The notes: generated from the letters alone by a model not told the origin. A stretch of DNA of 64,000 bases from JACKJK01 sp046159835 (GCF_046159835.1 NZ_JBJXCY010000003.1:86337-150336), one strand, 5' to 3'. Counted from the stretch's first letter, positions 17,570 to 25,919 are shown. Numbers and translations are program-made.

Positions 17570-18013
17570 TTAAATAGCAAAATCCTGCGCCGGCTTGAGC
17601 GCGGGCAGCAGCTTTTTCTCTTCGGCGCGCTGGAGCATGTCCTCCAGCGTTTCGGAATCGAGGCTTTCCGCCGCCGCCGCCGATGCCGACGCGACGATGG
17701 GGTCGATGATCTGCGTGCAGAACCTGCTCGTCACGTGCTTGCCACTCTCGCGGATCGAGTTGGCGGCGCGCACGATGTTGCCGATGGTGATGCGCCGGCG
17801 TTCCCGCGCCAGCACATAGCCGCCGCGCGGGCCGCGAATGCTCTTCAGGATGCCCTCGCGCACCATTGCCTGCAGCACCGGCTCCAGGTGACGGCGGGAA
17901 ATGCCCATGCGCTCGGCAAAATCGCAGCTTGGTACTGGCCCGAACCGGCTGTGATGGGCGATATCGACGACCGCCTCGATCGCAAGTACGGACTTTCGCG
18001 ACAAGTACAACAT
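17570..18013 (-). CDS. Rrf2-family transcriptional regulator, CymR-like
   Basis: A 147-residue winged-helix regulator of the Rrf2 family, starting MLYLSRKSVLAIEAVVDIAHH and containing the recognition region ISRRHLEPVLQAMVREGILKSIRGPRGGYVLARE. Only two cysteines are present (PSCDF and SRFCTQ), so the three-Cys Fe-S cluster of IscR and RirA is absent. In this respect it resembles CymR, the Rrf2 regulator of cysteine synthesis, and it sits directly before cysK. I infer control of cysteine metabolism. The ATG at 18013 follows AGGAG. Confidence 0.82.
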   Translation of the reverse strand: MLYLSRKSVLAIEAVVDIAHHSRFGPVPSCDFAERMGISRRHLEPVLQAMVREGILKSIRGPRGGYVLARERRRITIGNIVRAANSIRESGKHVTSRFCTQIIDPIVASASAAAAESLDSETLEDMLQRAEEKKLLPALKPAQDFAI

Positions 18014-18089
18014 CGCGGCTCCTCTTGGGTCAAATTTACAAGCAGAGCTTGCAAATACTGGGGTCCATGCTGCGGCGCAATGCGGGGTG

Positions 18090-18560
18090 TTACGGACCCC
18101 CCGTCCCAGTCGACCCGAAACCACCGGCACCACGATCGGTATCGCCGAGGCTATCCACCTCCACGATTCGAGCATGGGCGACAGGTGCGATAACAAGCTG
18201 CGCAATACGATCTCCGCGGGTCACGGTCTGCGGCTTCTGGTCGAGATTGACGAGAATCACGCCGATTTCCCCGCGATAGTCGCAGTCGATCGTTCCGGGC
18301 GCATTGAGGCATGTCAGGCCCCGGTTCAGGGCATTGCCGGAGCGTGGCCGCACCTGCCCCTCGTGGTGTTCCGGTATTTCGATTGCGAACCCGGTGGGCA
18401 CCAGCGCGCGTTCGCCCGGTGCCAGCGTCAGCGGCTCGCCCTCGGGCAGCGCGGCGCAAAGATCCATGCCCGCGGCACCAGCTGTCTTGTAGGACGGCAG
18501 GTCCAGACCCGCACCGTTCTCCAGCCGCGAAAACCTGATTTCGACCGGGGACGCGCTCAC
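18090..18560 (-). CDS. dut: dUTP diphosphatase
   Basis: Hydrolyses dUTP to dUMP and pyrophosphate, keeping uracil out of DNA and feeding thymidylate synthesis. All five trimeric dUTPase motifs are visible: AAGMDLCA, RPRSGNAL, PGTIDCDYRGEIGV, GDRIAQLVI and the C-terminal GAGGFGSTG. The GTG start at 18560 overlaps the coaBC stop by four bases (GTGA), indicating coupling; the product is then 156 residues, normal for the family. The coaBC-dut pair is common in bacteria. Confidence 0.96.
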   Translation of the reverse strand: MSASPVEIRFSRLENGAGLDLPSYKTAGAAGMDLCAALPEGEPLTLAPGERALVPTGFAIEIPEHHEGQVRPRSGNALNRGLTCLNAPGTIDCDYRGEIGVILVNLDQKPQTVTRGDRIAQLVIAPVAHARIVEVDSLGDTDRGAGGFGSTGTGGP

Positions 18561-19792
18561 TTGGCCGCACTTTCCGCCGGACTGGTCTCGAGCGCCTCGG
18601 CAATGCACGCAACAAGTTTCTCGGCAACCTCGCGCTTCGACATCTGCGGCCAGGATTCAACGCCGTCCGCGCCGACCACATGCACGGTGTTGGTGTCGCC
18701 GCCCATCACGCCGGTTGCCGGCGACACATCGTTGGCGACGATCCAGTCTGCCTTCTTGCGCGCGCGCTTGGCGGTGGCGTGCGCGATGACGTTCTCCGTC
18801 TCCGCCGCAAACCCGACGACGAGGCCGGGACGCTTGTCGCCTGCGGCAACGCTCGCAAGGATGTCCGGGTTTTCCGTCAGCGCCAGTTGCGGCGGGCCGG
18901 AACCGGCCTGTTTCTTGATCTTCTGCTCGCCTTCGGCATCCGGCCGCCAGTCGGCAACCGCCGCTGTGAAGATGGCGGCATCGGCGGGTAGCGCTTCCTC
19001 GACGGCTGCGAGCATCTCGCGCGCCGACTCGACATGAATCGTGGTGACGCCTGCCGGGTCGGGCAACGCGACAGGACCCGTGACGAGCACGACCTGCGCA
19101 CCGGCAGCAACCGCAGCAGCTGCGATGGCGTGGCCCTGCTTGCCGGAGGAGCGATTGGCAATGTAGCGCACCGGGTCGATGGGTTCGTGGGTCGGACCTG
19201 CGGTGATGAGCAGCTTGCGACCGGCAAGGCTTCCGACCTTCGAGGCAGACGCGAAATGCGTCTCGATGGCGCTCACGATGGCATCGGGCTGGGCGAGCCG
19301 GCCTGGCCCGTACTCGCCGCAGGCCATGTCGCCCTCGTCCGGCCCGACGAAGGTGACGCCATCAGCGCGCAGCGTTTCGGCGTTGCGCTGCGTCGCGGCA
19401 TGTTCCCACATGCGCACGTTCATGGCGGGCGCGCACAGCACGGGCTTGTCGGTTGCCAACAGTGCGGTCGTCGCCAGTTCGTCAGCGATACCGGCTGCCA
19501 TGCGCGCCAGCAGGTTGGCGGTGGCGGGTGCGACGACCAGCAGGTCGGCATCGCGCGAGAGTTCGATATGCCCCATCTCGGCTTCGTCGGTGAGGCTGAA
19601 GAGATCGGTATAGACCTTATCGCCGCTCAGGCTCGACAGCGACAGCGGGGTGACGAATTCACCGGCGGCAGAGGTCATGATGACGCGCACGCTGGCGCCG
19701 CGCTTGCGAAGCTGGCGAATCAACTCCAGCGCCTTGTAGGCGGCGATGCCGCCACCGACGATCAACAGGATGCGCTTGGATTGCAGGTTCAT
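18557..19792 (-). CDS. coaBC: Bifunctional phosphopantothenoylcysteine decarboxylase/synthetase
   Basis: Catalyses two coenzyme A steps: ligation of cysteine to 4'-phosphopantothenate (CoaB) and decarboxylation of the product (CoaC). The 411-residue protein has an N-terminal flavodoxin-like CoaC domain (LLIVGGGIAAYKALELIRQL, and the PAMN motif with CAPAMNVRMWEH) and a C-terminal CoaB domain from about residue 190 (LLITAGPTHEPIDPVRYI, and NRSSGKQGHAIA). The length is standard. It leads a two-gene unit with dut. Confidence 0.97.
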   Translation of the reverse strand: MNLQSKRILLIVGGGIAAYKALELIRQLRKRGASVRVIMTSAAGEFVTPLSLSSLSGDKVYTDLFSLTDEAEMGHIELSRDADLLVVAPATANLLARMAAGIADELATTALLATDKPVLCAPAMNVRMWEHAATQRNAETLRADGVTFVGPDEGDMACGEYGPGRLAQPDAIVSAIETHFASASKVGSLAGRKLLITAGPTHEPIDPVRYIANRSSGKQGHAIAAAAVAAGAQVVLVTGPVALPDPAGVTTIHVESAREMLAAVEEALPADAAIFTAAVADWRPDAEGEQKIKKQAGSGPPQLALTENPDILASVAAGDKRPGLVVGFAAETENVIAHATAKRARKKADWIVANDVSPATGVMGGDTNTVHVVGADGVESWPQMSKREVAEKLVACIAEALETSPAESAAK

Positions 19793-19855
19793 GTGCGGCG
19801 ATCCGTTCGGGTTCTGCTCTTTTCTACCATGTCAGACGGCCCGTTCCCAAAACTG

Positions 19856-21373
19856 TCAGAAAACCTGCGCCAGCGCGATCACGGCCAGCGAGACGGCCCC
19901 GATCCACAAGGCGGTGTCGCGGCACCGGTTGGTCTGGCGTTCGCGCAGGCGGCCTTCCTCGGCGGCATCGGCAAAATCCTGCGCCAGCCGCTCGGCGCGC
20001 TGCAACAGGTTGGGCACGTGCTGGGCGACGCGCGCCACCGTGCCGAGGCCATCTGCGGCTCCCGCGATGCGCCCGGCGGGCCCAAGGTTGCGGGCGATCC
20101 ATTCACCGACGACGGGTTCGGCCGAGGCCCACATGTCGAAGCGCGGATCGAGGTTTCGGGCGACGCCCTCCACCACGACCATGGTCTTCTGCAGCAGCAG
20201 CAGTTCGGGCCGCGTGCGCATGGAAAACAGCTCCGTCACCTCAAGCAACTGGGCCAAGAGACGCGCCATGGAGATGTCGCTGGCCGACTGGTCGCGAATG
20301 GGGGTTCCGATGGCGCGCAGAGCCTGCGCAAAATCATCCACCGATTGCGTGTGCGGCACGTAGCCCGCCTCGAAGTGCACTTCCGCTGTGCGGCGATAGT
20401 CCTGCCGGATGAAGCCCCACAAGATTTCCGCAAGGAACGTGCGTTCGCGGCTGCCGAGGCGGCCCATGATGCCGAAATCCACTGCGACCAGCGTGCCGTC
20501 CGGTTCCACGAAGAGGTTTCCCGGATGCATGTCGGCGTGGAAGAAGCCATCGCGCATGGCATGGCGCAGGAACGACTGGATCGCATTGACCGCGAGCTTC
20601 GGCAGGTCGTGGTGCGAGGCGCGCAGGCCTTCGAGGTCGGACATCGGATGCCCGTCGATCCACTCTGTGGTCAGCACGCGCCGGCCCGTCGCCTCCCAGA
20701 TGACGGCGGGAACGCGGAAACCGGCATCGTCCTTGGTGTTCTCGCCCATTTCGGCGATGGCGGCGGCTTCCAGGCGCAGGTCCATCTCGATTTTGGCCGA
20801 ACGGGCAAGCTCCTCGCCAACGGCCTTGAGGCGCAGGCGGCGCGCCTCGCCGCTGAACGCCTCGCCGAGGCGGGCGGCGGTGGCAAAGGTGCGCAGGTCA
20901 CGGGCGAATCGGCGCTCGACCCCGGGCCGAAGGATCTTCACGGCAACGGCGCGGCCATCCTTCAGGCGGGCCTTGTGCACCTGCGCGATGGAGGCTGCGG
21001 CGACCGGTCCGCCGAACTCGGCGAACATCTCCTCGATGGGCTGGCCGAGTTCATCCTCGACGGCCTTGCGGGCCTCCCTGGTGTCGAACGGCGGCAACCG
21101 GTCCTGCAGGGAGGAGAGATCGGTGGCGACACGCTGGCCGACGAGATCGCGGCGGGTGGCAAGGAACTGGCCGAGCTTCACGTAGCTCGGGCCGAGCCGC
21201 TCCAGCGCACCGGCAAGCCGGCGCCCGCCCTCGCGGCGCTCGATCAGCCGTGCGAGCGTGATGGCCGTGCGCGGGCCCGCGGGCAGCGCGCGTGCATCCA
21301 CCGGCGCGAAGGCGCCTTCGCGTGCCAGAACGTAGCCTGCCCGCATGAGCGAGATCAGATCGCGGCCGAACAT
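19856..21373 (-). CDS. ubiB: UbiB-family atypical kinase, ubiquinone biosynthesis
   Basis: UbiB/ABC1 proteins are membrane-associated protein-kinase-like ATPases required for ubiquinone synthesis. The product is 505 residues from the ATG at 21373. It carries the KxGQ motif (GPSYVKLGQFLATRRDL), the AAAS nucleotide loop (PVAAASIAQVHKARL) and the ADMHPGN and VDFGIMGRL catalytic and metal-binding segments. A hydrophobic C-terminal tail (ALWIGAVSLAVIALAQVF) fits membrane anchoring. It lies 10 bases after ubiE, a classic operon. Confidence 0.95.
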   Translation of the reverse strand: MFGRDLISLMRAGYVLAREGAFAPVDARALPAGPRTAITLARLIERREGGRRLAGALERLGPSYVKLGQFLATRRDLVGQRVATDLSSLQDRLPPFDTREARKAVEDELGQPIEEMFAEFGGPVAAASIAQVHKARLKDGRAVAVKILRPGVERRFARDLRTFATAARLGEAFSGEARRLRLKAVGEELARSAKIEMDLRLEAAAIAEMGENTKDDAGFRVPAVIWEATGRRVLTTEWIDGHPMSDLEGLRASHHDLPKLAVNAIQSFLRHAMRDGFFHADMHPGNLFVEPDGTLVAVDFGIMGRLGSRERTFLAEILWGFIRQDYRRTAEVHFEAGYVPHTQSVDDFAQALRAIGTPIRDQSASDISMARLLAQLLEVTELFSMRTRPELLLLQKTMVVVEGVARNLDPRFDMWASAEPVVGEWIARNLGPAGRIAGAADGLGTVARVAQHVPNLLQRAERLAQDFADAAEEGRLRERQTNRCRDTALWIGAVSLAVIALAQVF

Positions 21374-21383
21374 TGCGTGCGCC

Positions 21384-22151
21384 TCAGATCTTCCAGCCGG
21401 AATGCAGTGCCGCGACACCACCGGTGAGGTTGCGGAACTGGACCCGCTTGAACCCGGCCTTCTCGATCATGCTGGCAAAGGTCTGCTGGTCGGGAAAGCG
21501 GCGGATGCTTTCCACCAGGTAGCGGTACGGCTCCGGGTCGCCGACGACGACGCGGCCCATGGCCGGGATCACGTTGAAGGAATAGAGGTCGTAGATGCGG
21601 TCGAGGCCGGGCGTATCGACGGCGGAGAATTCAAGGCACAGGAAGCGCCCGCCCGGCCGCAGCACGCGGTAGGCCTCGTCGATGGCCTTCTGCACGTCGG
21701 TGACGTTCCGGATGCCAAAGGCGATGGTGTAGGCGTCGCGCGTGGAATCGGGCAGCGGCAGCGCCATCGCATCGCCCGCGGTGAAGCGCAGGTGCGCGTC
21801 ATGCCCGCGCTTTTCCCAGCGCCGCGCGCCCTCGCCCAGCATCTGCGGGTTGATGTCGATGACGTCGATTTCCGAGCGCGGGCTGGTATCGGCAATTCGG
21901 AACGCGATGTCGCCGGTGCCGCCGGCAACGTCCACCACGCGGAAGGGCGCACCGGCATTGCCGCGCGGCGGGTTGAGCCAGGTCACCATCGCGTCTTTCC
22001 AGGCGCGGTGAAGGCCCCCGGAAAGCAGATCGTTCATCAGGTCGTAGCGGCGGGCCACCTTGTCGAAGACCTCGCCGACGAGGCGCGCCTTGTCGCCGGT
22101 CTCGACCTCCTGAAAGCCGAAATGGGTCCGCTCGTTGGGCTGCATGGTCAT
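21384..22151 (-). CDS. ubiE: Ubiquinone/menaquinone C-methyltransferase UbiE
   Basis: SAM-dependent C-methyltransferase acting on the demethoxy quinone intermediates of ubiquinone. The product is 255 residues with the SAM motif VVDVAGGTGDIAFRIA, and the UbiE hallmarks YDLMNDLLSGGLHRAWK and AFGIRNVTDVQKAI. Two ATGs are possible: 22151 (MTMQPNER) and 22145 (MQPNER); the AGGA upstream spaces better to 22145. It is divergent from mutM. Confidence 0.96.
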   Translation of the reverse strand: MTMQPNERTHFGFQEVETGDKARLVGEVFDKVARRYDLMNDLLSGGLHRAWKDAMVTWLNPPRGNAGAPFRVVDVAGGTGDIAFRIADTSPRSEIDVIDINPQMLGEGARRWEKRGHDAHLRFTAGDAMALPLPDSTRDAYTIAFGIRNVTDVQKAIDEAYRVLRPGGRFLCLEFSAVDTPGLDRIYDLYSFNVIPAMGRVVVGDPEPYRYLVESIRRFPDQQTFASMIEKAGFKRVQFRNLTGGVAALHSGWKI

Positions 22152-22283
22152 CAATCCTGGCGTTTCAAGCGACTGTGAGGAGAGCTTTCGCCCGCCAATT
22201 GCGCGGGACGATAGCGCATGGACCCGCCCGGCGCTATGTATGCAACCGCGCTGAATCGGAAAGGGTTTAACGAAGATACGATC

Positions 22284-23171
22284 ATGCCGGAATTGCCCGA
22301 AGTCGAAACCGTCAGGCGCGGGCTGGAACCGGTCATGGCCGGAGCGAAGGTGCGCAGCGTGACGCTGAACCGCGCAGACCTGCGCTTTCCCTTTCCGCCG
22401 CGCTTTGCCGAGCGGATCGCGGGCCAGACGGTCGTCTCGCTCGGCCGGCGGGCCAAATATCTGCTGGCGGAGCTATCCGGCGGCGAGACGCTGCTGATGC
22501 ATCTTGGCATGTCCGGATCGTTCCGCGTCGCCGGCGAGGTCACCGGGGAAGACGCCTTCCACCATGCCCGCAGCAAGCTGCCGGCCCACGATCATGTCAT
22601 CTTCGACCTTGCGACATCCGCAGGCCCGGGCGCGCAGGTCATCTATAATGACCCGCGCCGCTTCGGATACATGGACCTCATCACAACGCCCGAGATGGCG
22701 GCCCACCCGCTGATCCGCGATCTCGGCCTTGAGCCGACCGGCAACCGTCTCGACGGCGCTTGGTTGTCGGAGGCGCTTGTCGGCAAGGCCGCGCCGCTGA
22801 AGGCCGCGCTGCTCGACCAGCGCATCATCGCGGGGCTCGGCAATATCTATGTGTGCGAGGCGCTGTTCCGGTCGGGGCTTTCGCCGCGCCGCAAGGCCGG
22901 AACGATCGCGCGACGCGGGGGCAACGCGACCGACCGCTCCACAAGGCTGGCTGAAGCCGTGCGCGAGGTCATTGCCGAGGCCATCGAGGCGGGCGGGTCC
23001 ACGCTTCGCGACCACATGCGCACCGACGGGTCGCTCGGCTATTTCCAGCACCGTTTTTCCGTCTATGACCGCGAGGGCGCGCCCTGCCCGAAACCCGGCT
23101 GCGGCGGCACCGTGCAGCGGATCGTGCAATCGGGCCGCTCGACATTCTTCTGCCCGGCATGCCAGCGTTGA
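22284..23171 (+). CDS. mutM: Formamidopyrimidine-DNA glycosylase
   Basis: Removes oxidised purines such as 8-oxoguanine from DNA and nicks the backbone by beta/delta elimination. After Met removal the catalytic Pro1 and Glu2 lie in PELPEVETVRRGLEPV. The H2TH region (LDQRIIAGLGNIYVCEAL) and the C-terminal zinc finger (CPKPGCGG...FCPACQR) are complete. The ATG at 22284 is required for the N-terminal proline nucleophile; the upstream frame to 22218 is rejected. The length is 295 residues, standard for the family. Confidence 0.97.
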   Translation: MPELPEVETVRRGLEPVMAGAKVRSVTLNRADLRFPFPPRFAERIAGQTVVSLGRRAKYLLAELSGGETLLMHLGMSGSFRVAGEVTGEDAFHHARSKLPAHDHVIFDLATSAGPGAQVIYNDPRRFGYMDLITTPEMAAHPLIRDLGLEPTGNRLDGAWLSEALVGKAAPLKAALLDQRIIAGLGNIYVCEALFRSGLSPRRKAGTIARRGGNATDRSTRLAEAVREVIAEAIEAGGSTLRDHMRTDGSLGYFQHRFSVYDREGAPCPKPGCGGTVQRIVQSGRSTFFCPACQR

Positions 23172-23273
23172 AGGCGAGCGGGCTTTCATTCCCCAACCGC
23201 CGCCTTATGGTGGCGTCGATGACAAATTTCGCAGCGGACGAAACGCTGCGCAACGTGACCGGAGCGAACGTTC

Positions 23274-24047
23274 ATGGCCTATGACCACATCATCGTCGAG
23301 GAGCGCGGAAATGTCGGGCTCATCACGCTCAACCGCCCGGACGCGCTGAACGCGCTGTCCACTCCGCTGATCGAGGAACTGGGCGAGGCGCTCGACAAGT
23401 TCGAGGAAGACGAGCGCATCGGCGCGATGGTCCTGACCGGCAGCGTGAAGGCCTTTGCCGCCGGCGCCGACATCAAGGAAATGAAGGACCGAACGTTTGC
23501 CGAGGTGTTCCTGGGCAATTTCATCTCGCGCTGGGAGCGCATCACGCGCGCCCGCAAGCCGGTGATCGCGGCGGTTTCGGGCTATGCGCTGGGTGGCGGG
23601 TGCGAGCTGGCCATGATGTGCGACTTCATACTGTGTTCGACCACGGCGAAATTCGGCCAGCCGGAAATCAATCTCGGCGTCATCCCCGGTGCCGGCGGCA
23701 CTCAGCGCCTGACGCGCTTCGTCGGCAAGTCGAAGGCGATGGAAATGTGCCTCACCGGCCGCATGATGGATGCTGAGGAAGCCGAGCGTTCTGGCCTCGT
23801 CAGCCGCGTGGTGGAGCCCGACGACCTGATCGAGGAAGCGGTGACGACGGCCCAGAAGATCGCCGACATGGGCCGGGCCGCGGCGATGGCGGCCAAGGAA
23901 TCGGTCAACCGCGCCTACGAGACGACGCTTGCAGAAGGCGTGCATTTCGAGCGCCGCCTGTTCCATGCGCTGTTCTCGACGGAGGACCAGAAGGAAGGCA
24001 TGGCGGCGTTCGCCGAAAAGCGCAGTCCGCAGTTCCGCAACCGCTAG
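23274..24047 (+). CDS. Enoyl-CoA hydratase
   Basis: A 257-residue crotonase-fold enzyme. The oxyanion-hole region is AFAAGADIKEM and the two catalytic glutamates are visible in LGGGCELAMMCD and GQPEINLGVIPGAGGTQRL, the pattern of short-chain enoyl-CoA hydratases of beta-oxidation. No signal sequence is present. It lies about 100 bases after mutM and 234 bases before rpsT, a neighbourhood common in Rhizobiales. Confidence 0.92.
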   Translation: MAYDHIIVEERGNVGLITLNRPDALNALSTPLIEELGEALDKFEEDERIGAMVLTGSVKAFAAGADIKEMKDRTFAEVFLGNFISRWERITRARKPVIAAVSGYALGGGCELAMMCDFILCSTTAKFGQPEINLGVIPGAGGTQRLTRFVGKSKAMEMCLTGRMMDAEEAERSGLVSRVVEPDDLIEEAVTTAQKIADMGRAAAMAAKESVNRAYETTLAEGVHFERRLFHALFSTEDQKEGMAAFAEKRSPQFRNR

Positions 24048-24104
24048 AGGCCGGCGAGCCGGCAAAAGCCCGCGTTCCAAGCCGCATTGCGGCACGCGCG
24101 CGTG

Positions 24105-24134
24105 TTGACTGCGCGGCGTCAGTGGGGCTATACG
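24105..24134 (+). promoter_or_regulatory. Promoter of rpsT
   Basis: TTGACT (24105-24110) and TATACG (24129-24134) are separated by 18 bases, a strong housekeeping match. Transcription would begin near 24141 and give a leader of about 140 bases before the rpsT start. Confidence 0.6.
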
Positions 24135-24281
24135 CTCTCCTCAACCGGCGGCTTGCTTGCGAGCCGCCGCATGTATTTGCATCAACGAGATTTCCGGGTG
24201 AGCGCTTGAGGTGCCTGGCACCTTCGCAATCCGGCATCTGGATCGTGCCACTGACGGCACGCCGAGGATCGAGGACGAAAC

Positions 24282-24542
24282 ATGGCCAATACACGCTCGG
24301 CCAAGAAGATGGTGCGCAAGATCGCCCGTCGCACCGAGGTCAACAAGTCGCGCCGCACTTCCATGCGCTCGATGGTTCGCAAGGTCGAGGAAGCCATCAC
24401 TTCCGGTGACAAGGACGCCGCATTCACTGCGCTGCGCTCTGCGGAGCCGGAGATCGCGCGCGCCGGCCAGAAGGGCATCATCCACCGCAACACTGCGGCC
24501 CGGAAGATTTCCCGCCTGTCGAAGCGCGTCTCCGCGCTGTAA
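24282..24542 (+). CDS. rpsT: 30S ribosomal protein S20
   Basis: An 86-residue, highly basic, helical protein beginning MANTRSAKKMVRKIARR, with the conserved KGIIHRNTAARKISRLSKRV C-terminal region. S20 binds 16S rRNA early in small-subunit assembly. Its position upstream of dnaA is conserved in alphaproteobacteria. A rho-independent terminator follows at 24598. Confidence 0.98.
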   Translation: MANTRSAKKMVRKIARRTEVNKSRRTSMRSMVRKVEEAITSGDKDAAFTALRSAEPEIARAGQKGIIHRNTAARKISRLSKRVSAL

Positions 24543-24597
24543 GGCCCGGTTGGCGGGGCGACCCGCCGCACATCCGGACTGTTCGAAGTATTCATGA

Positions 24598-24630
24598 CGC
24601 CGCCGGCCATCCGTCCGCGCGGCGTTTTTG
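24598..24630 (+). terminator. rpsT terminator
   Basis: ACGCCGC (24598-24604) pairs with GCGGCGT (24620-24626), and TTTT continues to 24630. The arrangement is a stem with a T run 55 bases after the rpsT stop. Confidence 0.7.
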
Positions 24631-24703
24631 GCGTTGCCTGCAGCGGAGCCCGAGCCTTCCGTTGCAGCACGGGTTCGATGGCATGAGAGGGCATGTCTTC
24701 AAG

Positions 24704-24726
24704 TAAAAAATCGCGCCAGGCGCGAT
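24704..24726 (-). terminator. Rho-independent terminator, minus strand
   Basis: An 8-base perfect stem, ATCGCGCC with GGCGCGAT around a single base, followed on the minus strand by six Ts. No annotated protein gene reads into it from the right on this strand, which is why a small RNA upstream is proposed. Confidence 0.65.
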
Positions 24727-24830
24727 GCGCTGTCGCGGTCTTTTCGCTCCGGGAAAAGGACCCCGCGCCAAATTCCGTTGCGGAATCAGCGTGTTCCCCG
24801 AGTGTCAGTCCCGTGACAGAAAAACTCTAA
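24704..24830 (-). ncRNA. Candidate structured small RNA (minus strand)
   Basis: Read on the minus strand, four hairpins follow each other: TGTCA/TGACA (24814-24818 with 24803-24807), ATTCCG/CGGAAT (24781-24786 with 24772-24777), a bulged stem of about nine pairs (24753-24762 with 24737-24745), and ATCGCGCC/GGCGCGAT (24719-24726 with 24710-24717). The last is directly followed by TTTTTT (24710-24705). The T run exists only on the minus strand. A TATGAT lies near 24835 as a possible -10, but no good -35 was found. The family is not recognised and the 5' end is uncertain. Confidence 0.4.
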
Positions 24831-24883
24831 TAAAATCATATAGTTGGACTCTGGTGCCACTGACCACCAACCTGACGTGACGG

Positions 24884-24924
24884 TGAGTCAGTTGGTCGTT
24901 ACGGATGCGTGACTCAATTTTTTT
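24884..24924 (+). terminator. Terminator-like hairpin, plus strand
   Basis: TGAGTCA (24884-24890) pairs with TGACTCA (24910-24916), 19-base loop, followed by A and seven Ts (24918-24924). The stem is short but perfect. It could end a short plus-strand transcript or attenuate one heading to the rhodanese-dnaA genes. Both arms contain GANTC sites. Confidence 0.5.
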
Positions 24925-25178
24925 GCCCCTCTGGGATACCAGTCCGGAGGTCTCCCAGATGGCGATTCCTGATTAGACTCCAACCGCTTATGGTTCGAGC
25001 CCTCGCGACCCCGATTTGAGGGGGCTGGGAGGCGTTAACGGAATCTTCACGTCAGGCTGTTGCGGGGGTCCGGACGCTTGGCTATGGTCATTGGGCGGTT
25101 GGGGACTTCAACTGTCGTTTCCAAGATTAACGTCGTAGGGCGCAGCCTATTCTGGCTGTACGGGAGGTATTGGCTCGA

Positions 25179-25247
25179 ATGAGACTTGTTTATTCTTCCG
25201 CTTTTAGACCCAAGCCGTTTTTCTTCTACTTCGTTTTGGGCGCGTAG
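25179..25247 (+). CDS. Possible 22-residue leader peptide
   Basis: ATG at 25179 with GGGAGG 11 bases upstream opens a 22-codon frame, MRLVYSSAFRPKPFFFYFVLGA, ending at TAG 25247. It is followed by a small GCGGT/ACCGC hairpin. Five aromatic residues in a row (FFFYF) are striking. It could be a leader peptide for the rhodanese-dnaA transcript or a chance frame. Confidence 0.25.
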   Translation: MRLVYSSAFRPKPFFFYFVLGA

Positions 25248-25401
25248 CTGGCGTCTCGCCGGTGGCCCGCGCGGTTTTTACCGCACGTCAAGTAACCGAT
25301 TACATCAAGTGAAGCGTCCGTGATGCGGTCCAGAGCTGGCCCGCAAACGGTCGAATTGTGTCCACACGACATCACACACCGAGAAGGCAAAGCGATCAAC
25401 C

Positions 25402-25839
25402 ATGACGACCACGGACGCAATTTCAGCGCTTCCCTCCCGCGAGGCCTACGACGCCCTGTCAGCCGATGACGGCGCCGTGCTGATCGATGTGCGGACGCGG
25501 GCGGAATGGTCGTTTGTCGGGATCGCGGACCTCTCGGCAATGGGAAAGCAGCCTATCCTGATGGAATGGCAGCAATTCCCCGCCATGGACGTTGACGCAC
25601 AGTTTGCGTCCCGGCTCGCTGCGGAATTGAAGAACCGCGGCGCAGACGAGGGTACCGGGCTTTATTTCATCTGCCGGTCGGGAGCGCGCAGCCTGAACGC
25701 GGCGCGCGCCATGTCGGCGGCAGGTTTTTCCAGTTGTTTCAATGTTTCAGACGGATTTGAGGGCGATCTCGATGCCGAGCGGCACCGCGGTCGCGTCAGT
25801 GGATGGAAGGCGGCGGGCCTTCCGTGGGTGCAGTCATGA
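25402..25839 (+). CDS. Rhodanese-like sulfurtransferase
   Basis: A 145-residue single-domain rhodanese. The DVRTRAEW segment (29-36) marks the family and the catalytic Cys91 sits in the six-residue loop CRSGARS. Such proteins carry persulfide sulfur to unknown acceptors. The gene stands between the rpsT region and dnaA, and its stop (25837-25839) overlaps a possible dnaA ATG at 25836 by the ATGA pattern. It is probably cotranscribed with dnaA, an arrangement that would expose dnaA to the same control. Confidence 0.88.
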   Translation: MTTTDAISALPSREAYDALSADDGAVLIDVRTRAEWSFVGIADLSAMGKQPILMEWQQFPAMDVDAQFASRLAAELKNRGADEGTGLYFICRSGARSLNAARAMSAAGFSSCFNVSDGFEGDLDAERHRGRVSGWKAAGLPWVQS

Positions 25840-25919
25840 GCGCTGTCGTGCAGTTGGGGGCTTCTGCCCGGCATCAGCCCGTGCCCGCGGAATGGACCGA
25901 AAACACAGGAGGCAAACAC

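Larger units (their letters stand above)
24543..25401. other. 859-base noncoding region between rpsT and the rhodanese-dnaA genes
   Basis: No convincing protein gene fills this stretch. It holds the rpsT terminator, a minus-strand terminator with three more hairpins next to it (24704-24818), a plus-strand terminator-like hairpin (24884-24924), a hairpin CTGGGA/TCCCAG (24931-24958), a GCGGT-TTTT-ACCGC hairpin around 25270, a possible 22-codon frame (25179-25247), and seven GANTC sites in 24783-25045. A possible plus-strand promoter is TTGCGG, 17 bases, TATGGT around 25070-25088. No good DnaA boxes of the TTATNCACA type were found. Confidence 0.7.

Noticed and set aside
24985..25030. tRNA- or tmRNA-like T-loop (GGTTCGAGCC at 24992-25001)
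   Set aside because: No stem of five pairs around the loop, no acceptor stem and no tmRNA tag frame was found.
24543..25401. Chromosome origin next to dnaA
   Set aside because: No DnaA boxes of the TTATNCACA type were recognised; in many Rhizobiales the origin lies elsewhere, near hemE.
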